From JAGTVG01 sp964543195 (GTDB lineage Bacteria; Bacteroidota; Bacteroidia; Cytophagales; Cyclobacteriaceae), in the NCBI GenBank assembly GCA_964543195.1, contig CAZIXF010000002.1, positions 62,001-126,000 of the forward strand: a stretch of DNA of 64,000 nucleotides. Direction: 5' to 3'. A program made the translations under genes and the position numbers. The notes below the pieces were generated by a model. That model had not been told where the DNA came from. It was given only the letters and a program-made list of their open reading frames with translations, and ran no database searches. How positions within the stretch are numbered: position 1 is the stretch's first letter; each line of letters starts with the position of its first letter. Positions 1 through 8,904 of this stretch are shown one piece after another.

Positions 1-694
1 TTGATCCCACACCATAACCGCCGGAAACAATGATCTGTGAATTTTTTATGTCGATCTTTTTCTTTTCAATATGACGGTCGATGATCTTCAAAACAAAATC
101 ATCGTCCTTTACATATTTATCCACATCGATCTTGTCCATTTTTCCCTTATGGGTGGTGGAAAAGATCTCCTTTTTCATTACGCCTTCCCGGACCGTGGCC
201 ATCTGGGGTTTTGTTTCAGGATTAATGATGGTGGCAATTATGTTTCCACCAAAAGCAGGTCGTATCTGATAAAGTAGATTTTTATAGCTTTGTTTGGCCT
301 TTTTATCTTCATGATCGCCAATTTCCAGGCTCGTGCAGTCAGCTGTCAGACCGCATTTCAATGCGGAAGCGATACGCGGCGCAAGGTCACGGCCAATGGA
401 GGTAGCACCAAACAAGGCGATTTCGGGTTTCTTTTCCTTAAAAAGCCCGGTGACGATTGCAGCGTGAGGCAGGGTACTGTATGGATACAGTCGGGGATTA
501 TCGGCTATGTTTAACACATCCACTCCATACGGGAACACCTGGTTTTCTATATTCTTCAGTTCTTGGCCTATTACGATGGCTTCCAGTTTGGTGTTTAATT
601 GGCGAGCAAGGGATTTGCCTTTCGTGAGCAGTTCCAGGCTTACATCGATCACCTGTCCCTCGTCAATTTCACAGTAAACAAATATATGATTCAC
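1..694 (-). CDS. etfA: Electron transfer flavoprotein alpha subunit, C-terminus cut by window edge
   Basis: About 231 residues are visible on the minus strand and the frame stays open to base 1. The product pairs with EtfB to carry FAD-bound electrons from acyl-CoA dehydrogenases and similar enzymes to the respiratory chain or other acceptors. The visible part starts NHIFVYCEIDEGQ and reaches SGGYGVGS, the start of the FAD-binding C-terminal domain (family motif SGGRGVGS). The start must be GTG at 694: an in-frame TAA lies two codons upstream (698-700) and no ATG is near. It follows etfB on the same strand after about 35 bases, so the two are co-transcribed. Family is secure; only the FAD domain is missing from view. 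Confidence 0.93.
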   Translation of the reverse strand, partial: MNHIFVYCEIDEGQVIDVSLELLTKGKSLARQLNTKLEAIVIGQELKNIENQVFPYGVDVLNIADNPRLYPYSTLPHAAIVTGLFKEKKPEIALFGATSIGRDLAPRIASALKCGLTADCTSLEIGDHEDKKAKQSYKNLLYQIRPAFGGNIIATIINPETKPQMATVREGVMKKEIFSTTHKGKMDKIDVDKYVKDDDFVLKIIDRHIEKKKIDIKNSQIIVSGGYGVGS

Positions 695-729
695 GTTTTA
701 ATGTGTTTTTGATCAAAAAAAAACTATGA

Positions 730-1605
730 TTATCCGATATTATGATTTTCAATCAACTCCTTCATCAGTGATTCGATATCATCGTCCGATTCACTCAAGA
801 TTTTAGCCTCTTTGGCGGTAAAGATCACATTATATACTTTTTTTACCTTGGTAGGAGAGCCATTTAACCCCAGGAATCCCTCATCGGCACCCAGATCATT
901 CACTGTCCATTCGATGATATCGAGATAGGGACGATCCTGATGGAGCTTGATATAATCTTCGGTGTCCCTCTGCATTTCGGTTAGCGTCTGGGCATGTTTA
1001 TACCGCAGCATGCACCGGGCATTTCTTGCGCGGCAATTAGGAGCAGATCCATGAACCGTGATCAAAACCGGCAAGGGTGATTCGACTATTTCAACACCCC
1101 TTTCCAGTCTTCTTTTGATCCGGATCTTCTTCTTTTTTATATCTTCTATTTTTTCAGCATACGTTACCTGTGGGATCTCCAGTTTTTCGGCCACCTGTGG
1201 ACCAACCTGGGCCGTATCCCCGTCAATGGCCTGTCTTCCGCAAAGGATGATATCAAATGGCGACAGTTTTTTACAGGCCAGTGCAAGTGCATATGAGGTT
1301 GCCAGTGTGTCTGAACCGGCAAACTTGCGGTCGGTGATCAAGTAACCGTTATCCGCACCTCTGAATAAGCCTTCCCGTATGATGTCGGCTGCCCGGCCGG
1401 GACCCATGGTCAGAACAGTGACCGTAGATCCGGGATGAGCATCCTTTATTCTCAGGGCCTGTTCGAGTGCCTGAAGATCTTCCGGATTGAAAATGGCAGG
1501 CAAAGCTGCCCGGTTTACGGTACCGTTTGCCTTCATTGCATCCTTGCCTACATTACGGGTATCCGGTACCTGTTTGGCAAGCACAAGGATCTTTAATCCG
1601 CTCAT
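730..1605 (-). CDS. etfB: Electron transfer flavoprotein beta subunit
   Basis: This 291-residue protein is the AMP-binding beta subunit of ETF. The N-terminal strand with KQVPDT (11-16) and the ETF-beta signature around CGRQAIDGDTAQVGPQ (122-137) are both clear. The length is slightly more than the roughly 250-260 of many homologues; the extra residues are at the acidic C-terminus (SESDDDIESL). It is the promoter-proximal gene of an etfB-etfA pair. The 159-base AT-rich gap between it and recQ upstream on the same strand presumably holds its promoter, but I found no exact TAnnTTTG there. No acyl-CoA dehydrogenase gene is in the window, so the electron donor cannot be named. Confidence 0.95.
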   Translation of the reverse strand: MSGLKILVLAKQVPDTRNVGKDAMKANGTVNRAALPAIFNPEDLQALEQALRIKDAHPGSTVTVLTMGPGRAADIIREGLFRGADNGYLITDRKFAGSDTLATSYALALACKKLSPFDIILCGRQAIDGDTAQVGPQVAEKLEIPQVTYAEKIEDIKKKKIRIKRRLERGVEIVESPLPVLITVHGSAPNCRARNARCMLRYKHAQTLTEMQRDTEDYIKLHQDRPYLDIIEWTVNDLGADEGFLGLNGSPTKVKKVYNVIFTAKEAKILSESDDDIESLMKELIENHNIG

Positions 1606-1764
1606 AGAAATGAATTAAATTTAAAAAAATGATGTATAGAAGTACGCAAATAAAATTTTATTATTCTTTACAAAAAATGATATTAGTCAGGTAAAAGATC
1701 AATATTGGAGATTCATTATTATGGGATAAGCATATATTTACAAAATAAATTTATGAGTGCTTAT

Positions 1765-3693
1765 TTATTTTTCTGCTCCGGTAAAATGAAGAAATCCCTT
1801 TTCGTCGTAATAAATTTCCTGGCTTTCCAATAAAATCTGCACACTTTCTAATAGAATATCTTTATCCAGATGGCCGAAATTATGAACAAGGTCCCTGATC
1901 GAGGAAGGCCTTTTCGATAAGCGGTCTCTGATACATTCCCTTATTTCGGCTGCGAGATTCCCAGATGCCTGACCGGTCTTTTTCTTTATACAAACATCAC
2001 ATAAACCACAGTCTTTCACGGCTGTCTCTCCAAAATAATTTCTTATGAAGGCCGCCCTGCATACTTTCTCTTCGGTACAGTATTGCAGAACAGCTTCCGC
2101 CTTATCCAGGTCAAGCGATCTTCTTTTTTCAAGGAATTCAACATCCAGGGGCAGTTTATTGGCATCGTACCGGGGAGTGGTAAAGGTGATCCGTGGTTTG
2201 TCTTTCTGCTTGTCATAGATAAGGATCTCCTGGGCGTCGAGAAAATCCAGTTTTTTTTCAATATCCCGGATTGACGATTTAACCATCGATGCCAGCCTTT
2301 TTTCTGAAATAATCACAAAGTGTGTATATAACTCTCCCCCGTAAAGTCTAAGCAAGGCTTTTATTAAAGGTTCTGTGCTCCGGTTTGCCACCTCGAACCG
2401 GTAGAGTTCTTCATGATTCACCTTAAAGATGATTTTGGAGGGATGATAAAAACTCTCGCTTAGTTGTATGAATTCCTGATCTTCAAGTTTTTTAAGGGAA
2501 TAAAAAGTTTCCAGATAATCAAGATTATATGTTTTGACAAAATCATTGATGTCAAAATCATAACTTGTGAACAGGCTGCTGCCAACCGCTATTTTATAAT
2601 AATTGGCCAGGGACTGGTAGGTCCGTTTTATTATTTTTGGTTCGGGGGTTGCTGTTTTTATCCGGTTCCGCAGTTCATCTTTATCTTTTTCATGGTAGAC
2701 AATCACCGCATAGGCCTTATTCCCGTCACGGCCGGCTCTGCCCGCTTCCTGATAATAAGATTCCATATTACCGGGCAGATCGCCATGCACCACAATACGT
2801 ACATCCGGCTTGTTGATACCCATTCCGAATGCATTGGTAGCCACCATTACGCTGAATTCATTACGCATCCAGTTCTCCTGTTTAGTGATCCTCTCCTGGT
2901 GACTCAGGCCCGCGTGGTAATAATCGGCAGAGATGTTTTTTTTAATAATCAACTCAGCCAGTTCCTTCGTCTTTTTTCTTGTTCTGGCATACACGATGGC
3001 AGAACCCTTGATCCGGCTTATAATTTCTAAAATCCTGGCCTCCTTGTCTTCCGATTTCCTTATGTTAAAGGATAGATTGGATCTGGCAAATGATTGGATA
3101 AAAACCCTGTGGTCAGCGGTGAATTCCAGTTTTTTGACAATATCATTAATCACATCCCGGGTGGCTGTAGCCGTAAGCGCAATCATCCCCGCTTCCGCAG
3201 CATATTGTCTGAATTCATTGATCTGCAGGTATGAAGGCCGGAAATCGTATCCCCACTGGGAAATGCAATGTGCCTCATCAACGGCAAGCAAGGATATATT
3301 CATTCTCCGGGCCCTTTCGATAAACAATTCGGTCTTTAACCGCTCGGGAGATACATATAAAAATTTGATCTGGTTGTGTACACAATTATCCAGTATGATA
3401 TCGATTTCCTTGAAGGATATTCCCGAATACACCGCGGCAGCCTTCTGGCCCAGGTTTTTAAGCTGTTCTACCTGATCCTTCATCAGGGCGATCAAAGGAG
3501 TGATCACCACACATATCCCTTCCATACAAAGGGCCGGAACCTGAAAACACAGGGATTTGCCCCCACCGGTCGGTAATACGGCAAGGGTTTCATGTCCCTT
3601 GAGGATGCTGTGAATGATCTCCGATTGAAGTGGCCTGAATGATGGATATCCCCAGATATTTTTCAATACCTCTTCAGGTGAGGAATATTTCAT
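1765..3693 (-). CDS. recQ: ATP-dependent DNA helicase RecQ (short form, no HRDC domain)
   Basis: A 3'-5' superfamily 2 DNA helicase of 642 residues, acting in recombination and replication-fork repair. Walker A is TGGGKS (42-47) and the Walker B/DEAH box is DEAH (139-142) followed by CISQWGYDFR, the aromatic-rich loop of RecQ. The helicase C domain contains the QEAGRAGRDG motif. A zinc-binding RQC segment follows (CRAAFIRNYFGE then CGLCDVC), then about 70 residues of winged-helix-like sequence. No HRDC domain is visible at the C-terminus. Bacteroidota often carry a longer HRDC-bearing RecQ as well, so this may be the second paralogue (inference). It is divergent from the exported protein gene at 3791. 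Confidence 0.95.
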   Translation of the reverse strand: MKYSSPEEVLKNIWGYPSFRPLQSEIIHSILKGHETLAVLPTGGGKSLCFQVPALCMEGICVVITPLIALMKDQVEQLKNLGQKAAAVYSGISFKEIDIILDNCVHNQIKFLYVSPERLKTELFIERARRMNISLLAVDEAHCISQWGYDFRPSYLQINEFRQYAAEAGMIALTATATRDVINDIVKKLEFTADHRVFIQSFARSNLSFNIRKSEDKEARILEIISRIKGSAIVYARTRKKTKELAELIIKKNISADYYHAGLSHQERITKQENWMRNEFSVMVATNAFGMGINKPDVRIVVHGDLPGNMESYYQEAGRAGRDGNKAYAVIVYHEKDKDELRNRIKTATPEPKIIKRTYQSLANYYKIAVGSSLFTSYDFDINDFVKTYNLDYLETFYSLKKLEDQEFIQLSESFYHPSKIIFKVNHEELYRFEVANRSTEPLIKALLRLYGGELYTHFVIISEKRLASMVKSSIRDIEKKLDFLDAQEILIYDKQKDKPRITFTTPRYDANKLPLDVEFLEKRRSLDLDKAEAVLQYCTEEKVCRAAFIRNYFGETAVKDCGLCDVCIKKKTGQASGNLAAEIRECIRDRLSKRPSSIRDLVHNFGHLDKDILLESVQILLESQEIYYDEKGFLHFTGAEK

Positions 3694-3775
3694 ATTTTTT
3701 AACCTTTATGGAAAGTTATATAATTGACAATTCAAATACAATTCAGCAAAATTTTCTAAACGGGGTATTTTAACT

Positions 3776-3783
3776 TATTTTTG
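3776..3783 (+). promoter_or_regulatory. Candidate -7 promoter element, TATTTTTG
   Basis: Exact match to the Bacteroidota -7 consensus TAnnTTTG, ending only seven bases before the ATG at 3791. If used, the transcript would be nearly leaderless. No clear -33 TTTG is visible. Confidence 0.45.
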
Positions 3784-3790
3784 CGAATGT

Positions 3791-5020
3791 ATGAAGAGGG
3801 TACTTTTAATTAAACTCCTCTTATTTGTTTTCCTCGGTTTAAAGGCCCAGACCAATATCATAATTCAGGGAAAAGTAATCAATGAGGAAAACGGAGAAGG
3901 AGTCAGTTTTGCCCATGTAGGTTTATGTGGGAAAGCCGTTGGCACGGTTTCAAATCTGAATGGCGTCTTTGAACTCAAAATTGCGCCTTATTATCTTCAT
4001 GATACCGTTTGCTTTTCGGCAATCGGTTACAAGACCGCGAAGATAGTAGCCGAAAACCTGAGAAATATCGATCCTCTTGTGATTAATCTGAGTACTGAGG
4101 CAAGTATCCTGCAGGATGTGATCATACTTGATGAAAAGATAACCGGTAAAAGAGTTCTCGAAAAGGCAATAAAACGGATCGGCCGGAATTATGCACGGGA
4201 TCCTTATGTGCTTCATGGTTATTACCGGGATTACCTGCGAAAGAACAATGAATACATAAGTTTTCTGGAGGGAGCTTTCAGTGTGCTGGACAGGGGTATC
4301 AATAAAGTGGAGGCCAATTCAAGAATAAGAATCGACCAGCTCAGGTTCAGCGACAATTATATTGAAAATTACGACACCTATCTTCATAAGGCAGAGAACG
4401 ATACGCTCAAGGTGTTGCTGGAAGGCGTATCGCCGTTTTTCTGGGGAAACGAATTTTCCAATATGCGTTATCACAATCCCATCAGGAACCGGTTTGAAAA
4501 TGTGCCTTTTATAGGTGTTTTCAATGATTTTTATAACAGCAGCTACCAGTTTGACATTGCATACTATACCTATCTCGATGAGGAAGAAGTATATGTTATA
4601 AAGTTCAAGCCGGGCGAACTGTTTAAATACCATCATGTTCAGGCGGAAGGGGAGATCTATGTCAGGGTAAAAGACTTTGCCATCCTGAAATTCAATTATA
4701 ATTACTATGTCTCTAAATTCGGTGATAAAAGAAAATGGTATGAACTGAACCTTGAATACAGGGAATATAAGGACAAGCTGTTTTTGAAATACATCTCTTA
4801 TATGAATTATTTCAGGATATTTACCGGTTTCGAGATTGCTGAACTGAATCAGTACCGGGAATTTTTCGTTATTGACATTGAATATCCTGAATTTGAAGAT
4901 ATACCCGAGGATGAGACCATCGATAAATCCCTGCCCTTACATATGCACGAAGCGCCCAACAAGATGGAATTCTGGAATAATTACAATGTACTTCTTCTTG
5001 AAAAGCCTTTGAAAGACTAA
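3791..5020 (+). CDS. Exported carboxypeptidase-regulatory-like domain protein
   Basis: 409 residues starting with a signal peptide (MKRVLLIKLLLFVFLGLKAQ, cleavage expected near residue 20). Residues about 24-100 form a CarboxypepD_reg-like beta-sandwich (GKVINEENGEGVSFAHV ... GTVSNLNGVFEL ... GYKTAKI), the module also found at the N-terminus of SusC proteins. The remainder is rich in aromatic and charged residues and resembles the long conserved region behind this module in Bacteroidota exported proteins of unknown role. It is probably periplasmic or outer-membrane associated. A -7 element sits just upstream. glgX follows after 50 bases on the same strand, but no functional link is evident. 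The precise function is not known. Confidence 0.8.
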   Translation: MKRVLLIKLLLFVFLGLKAQTNIIIQGKVINEENGEGVSFAHVGLCGKAVGTVSNLNGVFELKIAPYYLHDTVCFSAIGYKTAKIVAENLRNIDPLVINLSTEASILQDVIILDEKITGKRVLEKAIKRIGRNYARDPYVLHGYYRDYLRKNNEYISFLEGAFSVLDRGINKVEANSRIRIDQLRFSDNYIENYDTYLHKAENDTLKVLLEGVSPFFWGNEFSNMRYHNPIRNRFENVPFIGVFNDFYNSSYQFDIAYYTYLDEEEVYVIKFKPGELFKYHHVQAEGEIYVRVKDFAILKFNYNYYVSKFGDKRKWYELNLEYREYKDKLFLKYISYMNYFRIFTGFEIAELNQYREFFVIDIEYPEFEDIPEDETIDKSLPLHMHEAPNKMEFWNNYNVLLLEKPLKD

Positions 5021-5070
5021 ATTAGCGGTCGGATATTCAGGACAGATTCGAGTTCTGTCATTTTAAACCA

Positions 5071-7128
5071 ATGCCATACGATTATTTTCCAGGAAAAAGT
5101 TTCCCGTTAGGGGCTACAGTGTATGACCACGGTGTTAATTTCAGTGTGTTCTCCAAAAATGCCACCCAGGTCGAACTGTTGTTATTTGAATCGGCTGATG
5201 ATAAACAACCCGGGCAGGTAATTCCTCTCATACCTGTGATCCATCGCACATTTTATTACTGGCATGTTTTTGTGCAGTCAATGAAACCCGGACAAATTTA
5301 TGGCTATCGCGTATATGGTCCTTATGATCCTTCCAGTGGTTACCGGTACGATCATGGAAAGGTGTTGGTTGACCCGTATGCCAAAGCTATTGTTACTCCT
5401 GCGGGGTTTTCCAGGAAGGCAGCCTCTGAGCCAGGTGATAATTGTGCACAAGCCATGAAATCTGTGGTAGTGAATACCCGTGCTTATGATTGGGAAGGAG
5501 ATGAATCGTTGAATATACCTTTTTCTACCTCCGTTATCTATGAACTCCATGTTAAAGGCTTTACCCGGCATCCTTCATCCGGGATTTGTCCTGAAAAACG
5601 GGGCACCTATCTCGGTCTGATCGAAAAGATCCCCTATCTCCAGAAGCTCGGGGTAACTGCCGTGGAATTAATGCCGGTGTACCAGTTTGATGAACAGGAT
5701 GCCAACGAAGGCCTGACCAATTACTGGGGTTATTCACCCGTTAATTTTTATGCTCCCCATAATGGTTACGGACACCACAAGGACCCATTGTTGCTTATTG
5801 ATGAGTTCCGGGATATGGTTAAAGCCTTTCACCGGGCCGGTATTGAGGTAATTCTGGATGTAGTTTTTAATCATACCGCAGAGGGAGGGGCGGATGATCC
5901 GACCTACTCATTCAAAGGGTTCGGCAATAAAGCCTATTATCTGTTAAATGAGGATAAAACCAAATACCTTGATTACACGGGATGTGGAAACACCATGAAC
6001 ACCAATCATTCGATCGTCCGGAGAATGATCATGGATAGCCTCCGATACTGGGCTTCGGAAATGCATATCGATGGTTTCCGCTTTGACCTTGCTTCCGTGT
6101 TGTCCCGGGATGAAAGTGGCGAACCCCTCAAAAATCCTCCGATTTTATGGGAAATAGAGTCGGATCCGGTTCTTGCTTCGTGTAAGATCATAGCCGAGGC
6201 CTGGGATGCAGCAGGATTATACCAGGTGGGTTCTTTTATCGGTGATAAATGGGCCGAGTGGAATGGCCATTACAGGGATGATATCAGGAAATTTGTCAAG
6301 GGGGATAAAGGTATTGTGAAGAAACTGGCCTCCAGGATACTGGGGAGCCCGGATATTTATCCGGATCCCAACCGGGAGCCCAATCGCAGCATTCATTTTG
6401 TCACGTGCCATGACGGATTTACGCTCAACGACCTGGTTTCCTATAATGAAAAGCATAATGAGGCTAACCTGGAAGGAAACCGGGACGGAACCAATGAAAA
6501 TTACAGCTGGAATTGTGGTTTTGAAGGCCCGGCGCAAGACAAGGAAATCGAGCATCTGCGTCTCCGTCAGATAAAAAATTTCATTACCCTTCTTTTCTTT
6601 TCGCAGGGTACGCCCATGTTATCGATGGGTGATGAGGTGCGAAGAACCCAGAGAGGTAATAATAATGCCTATTGCCAGGATAATGAGATCTCCTGGTTCG
6701 ACTGGACACTGGTGGATAAGAATAAACACCTTTTGAATTTTGTGACCGGGGTAATTGGATTTACACAGGGACTCGAGGTCTTCCGTCTGGAAAAGATCCT
6801 TACCACAAAGGAAGTAGTGAGTGGCCCACACCTTATCTGGCATGGGACCAGGGCCCATTCACCCGATTGGAATGAATATTCACGATCGCTGGCATTCTCC
6901 ATCAGCTATCCGGAATGTAAAGAATATATTTACGTTATTCTTAATTCCTATTGGGACGGTCTTGCCTTTTTCCTGCCCCGTCTGGATTATAATATGCGCT
7001 GGCACCGGATCATCGATACCAGCCTGGATCCGCCGAATGATTTCTGCAATCCGCTGAAAAGTGAACCCCTTTTCAGAAACATTTATAAAATGCCATTCAG
7101 GTCTGCCGCTGTCTTTATGGGTAAGTAA
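5071..7128 (+). CDS. glgX: Glycogen debranching enzyme, isoamylase type (GlgX/TreX-like)
   Basis: A GH13 alpha-1,6-glucosidase of 685 residues that removes branches from glycogen or limit dextrin. The N-terminal CBM48-like domain (about 5-130) is followed by the TIM-barrel. Catalytic residues are visible: the nucleophile D339 in GFRFDLA, the acid E376 in IAEAWD, and the transition-state stabiliser H447-D448 in CHDGF. The conserved VVFNHTAEGG lies at about 264-273. Its length fits GlgX. It is transcribed in the same direction as the trehalose synthase fusion 1.8 kb downstream, with an arginine decarboxylase gene between them, so the alpha-glucan genes are neighbours but not a tight operon. No signal peptide, so cytoplasmic. 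Confidence 0.93.
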   Translation: MPYDYFPGKSFPLGATVYDHGVNFSVFSKNATQVELLLFESADDKQPGQVIPLIPVIHRTFYYWHVFVQSMKPGQIYGYRVYGPYDPSSGYRYDHGKVLVDPYAKAIVTPAGFSRKAASEPGDNCAQAMKSVVVNTRAYDWEGDESLNIPFSTSVIYELHVKGFTRHPSSGICPEKRGTYLGLIEKIPYLQKLGVTAVELMPVYQFDEQDANEGLTNYWGYSPVNFYAPHNGYGHHKDPLLLIDEFRDMVKAFHRAGIEVILDVVFNHTAEGGADDPTYSFKGFGNKAYYLLNEDKTKYLDYTGCGNTMNTNHSIVRRMIMDSLRYWASEMHIDGFRFDLASVLSRDESGEPLKNPPILWEIESDPVLASCKIIAEAWDAAGLYQVGSFIGDKWAEWNGHYRDDIRKFVKGDKGIVKKLASRILGSPDIYPDPNREPNRSIHFVTCHDGFTLNDLVSYNEKHNEANLEGNRDGTNENYSWNCGFEGPAQDKEIEHLRLRQIKNFITLLFFSQGTPMLSMGDEVRRTQRGNNNAYCQDNEISWFDWTLVDKNKHLLNFVTGVIGFTQGLEVFRLEKILTTKEVVSGPHLIWHGTRAHSPDWNEYSRSLAFSISYPECKEYIYVILNSYWDGLAFFLPRLDYNMRWHRIIDTSLDPPNDFCNPLKSEPLFRNIYKMPFRSAAVFMGK

Positions 7129-7267
7129 AAAATCTTTGCTGTATCCATGTTATCTCATTAATCTAATTCAATTAGATATAAATATTCACCCCAAAGTAAT
7201 CCACTTAATTTATTTCAATTTTTTTCAGGTATATATCTATCAATAGGCTATTTTTTTAGATATTTGC

Positions 7268-7302
7268 GATTGGCCTGATCTAATTATTACGGATTGGCCT
7301 GA
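7268..7302. repeat. Pair of 11-bp direct repeats upstream of the arginine decarboxylase gene
   Basis: GATTGGCCTGA occurs at 7268-7278 and again at 7292-7302, a period of 24 bases, 61 bases before the ATG at 7363. This is the arrangement expected of a two-site operator, but no regulator is known for it. The rest of the 234-base gap is AT-rich and holds a weak TCTAAT/ATTAGA hairpin at 7162-7176. Confidence 0.45.
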
Positions 7303-7362
7303 AGTGATATGTTTAACAGAATTACTTGGTTGTTTTATTGCTGAACTAATTGATTTAGTTGA

Positions 7363-8754
7363 ATGAGAAATAAATATTTTGACCTGATTGATCAGACATT
7401 TTATTTTCCTCAGGAGGGATTTGATTTGCAGGAGGATAATTTACTTTTTCATGGGATTCCTCTTCTGGAGATCATTAAACAATATGGCACACCCCTGAGG
7501 ATTACCTATTTGCCCAAAATATCGGAACAGATCAGGAAAGCCCGGAAAAAATTTAATGTGGCCATGGCCAAAGCGGATTACAATGGCGAATATCATTATG
7601 CTTACTGCACAAAAAGTGCCCATTTTTCATTTGTGATGGAAGAGGTTCTCAAAAATGATGTGCATATAGAAACTTCTTCTGCCTTTGATATTAACATTGT
7701 AGAAAACCTTTGGGAGCAGGGGCTGATCGATAAGACGAAATACATTATTTGTAACGGTTTCAAACGGCCTCAGTATCTTCAGAATATTGCCAAACTGATC
7801 AATAATGGGTTTGAAAATACGATTCCGGTGCTGGATAATATTATGGAATTATACGAACTCGAGAAATTGGTTGATAATAAAATAAAAGCAGGCATCAGGA
7901 TAGCTTCTGAGGAAGAGCCGAAGTTCGAGTTTTATACCAGCCGGTTGGGTATCGGGTATAAGGATATCGTGCCGTTCTATAAAGAAAAGATCAGTAAAAG
8001 CCCAAAAACAGAGCTTAAAATGCTTCATTTTTTTATCAATACGGGTATCCACGATAATTCATATTACTGGAACGAGCTTCAGAAAAGTGTAAATATCTTT
8101 ACGGATTTAAAACAGATTTGTCCCTCTCTTGACTCCCTTAATGTTGGCGGAGGCTGGCCCGTCAAAAACTCACTGGCATTTGAATATGACTATGATTATA
8201 TGGCAGAAGAGATTGTCGCCCAGATCAAACAGACCTGCGAATCACAGAATGTGGATGAACCGGATATTTTTACAGAATTCGGCAGCTATACAGTGGGTGA
8301 AAGCGGGGCTATTCTCTATTCTGTACTCGATCAGAAAAAACAGAATGACCGGGAAGCCTGGAATATGATTGACAGCTCATTTATGAATACGCTGCCGGAT
8401 TCGTGGGCCATAAATCAACGATTTATCATGCTGCCGGTCAATAACTGGTTTGATGAATATGAACGGATCCTGCTGGGAGGATTAACCTGTGACAGCGATG
8501 ATTATTATAATTCGGAAAAACATTCCAATGCGATCTATCTGCCCAAGTTCAACAGGGACTCACCATTGTATATAGGTTTTTTCAATACAGGAGCCTATCA
8601 GGAAACTATCGGAGGCTTCGGCGGCTTGCAACATTGCCTGATCCCCGCTCCGAAGCATATAGTGATCGATCTCGATGCGGAAGGCAATTTTACCACCAAA
8701 CTATTTGCCAAGGAACAAAGTTATAAATCCATGCTGAAGATCCTGGGTTATTAG
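7363..8754 (+). CDS. speA: Arginine decarboxylase of the fold-III PLP type found in Bacteroidota
   Basis: A 463-residue PLP enzyme of the alanine-racemase fold, the group annotated as arginine decarboxylase in Flavobacteriia and relatives. It would make agmatine for polyamine synthesis. The PLP lysine is expected in YAYCTKSAHFSF (about 86-97). The phosphate-binding glycine loop is LNVGGGWPVKNS. Near the C-terminus are LLGGLTCDSDD, containing the catalytic Cys-Asp that comes from the partner subunit, and FFNTGAYQET. Length and motifs match this compact family rather than the roughly 630-residue E. coli SpeA. Substrate is inferred from family; a related basic amino acid or carboxynorspermidine cannot be excluded by eye. 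Direct repeats lie upstream. Confidence 0.82.
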   Translation: MRNKYFDLIDQTFYFPQEGFDLQEDNLLFHGIPLLEIIKQYGTPLRITYLPKISEQIRKARKKFNVAMAKADYNGEYHYAYCTKSAHFSFVMEEVLKNDVHIETSSAFDINIVENLWEQGLIDKTKYIICNGFKRPQYLQNIAKLINNGFENTIPVLDNIMELYELEKLVDNKIKAGIRIASEEEPKFEFYTSRLGIGYKDIVPFYKEKISKSPKTELKMLHFFINTGIHDNSYYWNELQKSVNIFTDLKQICPSLDSLNVGGGWPVKNSLAFEYDYDYMAEEIVAQIKQTCESQNVDEPDIFTEFGSYTVGESGAILYSVLDQKKQNDREAWNMIDSSFMNTLPDSWAINQRFIMLPVNNWFDEYERILLGGLTCDSDDYYNSEKHSNAIYLPKFNRDSPLYIGFFNTGAYQETIGGFGGLQHCLIPAPKHIVIDLDAEGNFTTKLFAKEQSYKSMLKILGY

Positions 8755-8904
8755 CATTGTGAATCTGTTTAAAAAAATTCCCGGTTTAATCGTTAACTAT
8801 AGCTTCCGAAGGGTACGGGTTCGAATTATATGCCTATATTTACAGGTCGAAATCATATCCCACAAAAACAAGGAGTAGAAAAAATTTTACATTTTTGATT
8901 TATC

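Noticed and set aside
2464..3030. 188-residue open frame opposite recQ
   Set aside because: Antisense shadow of a clear RecQ helicase with no family features.
8806..8850. GGTTCGAATT resembling a tRNA T-loop
   Set aside because: No acceptor stem, anticodon arm or matching T-stem can be built around it.
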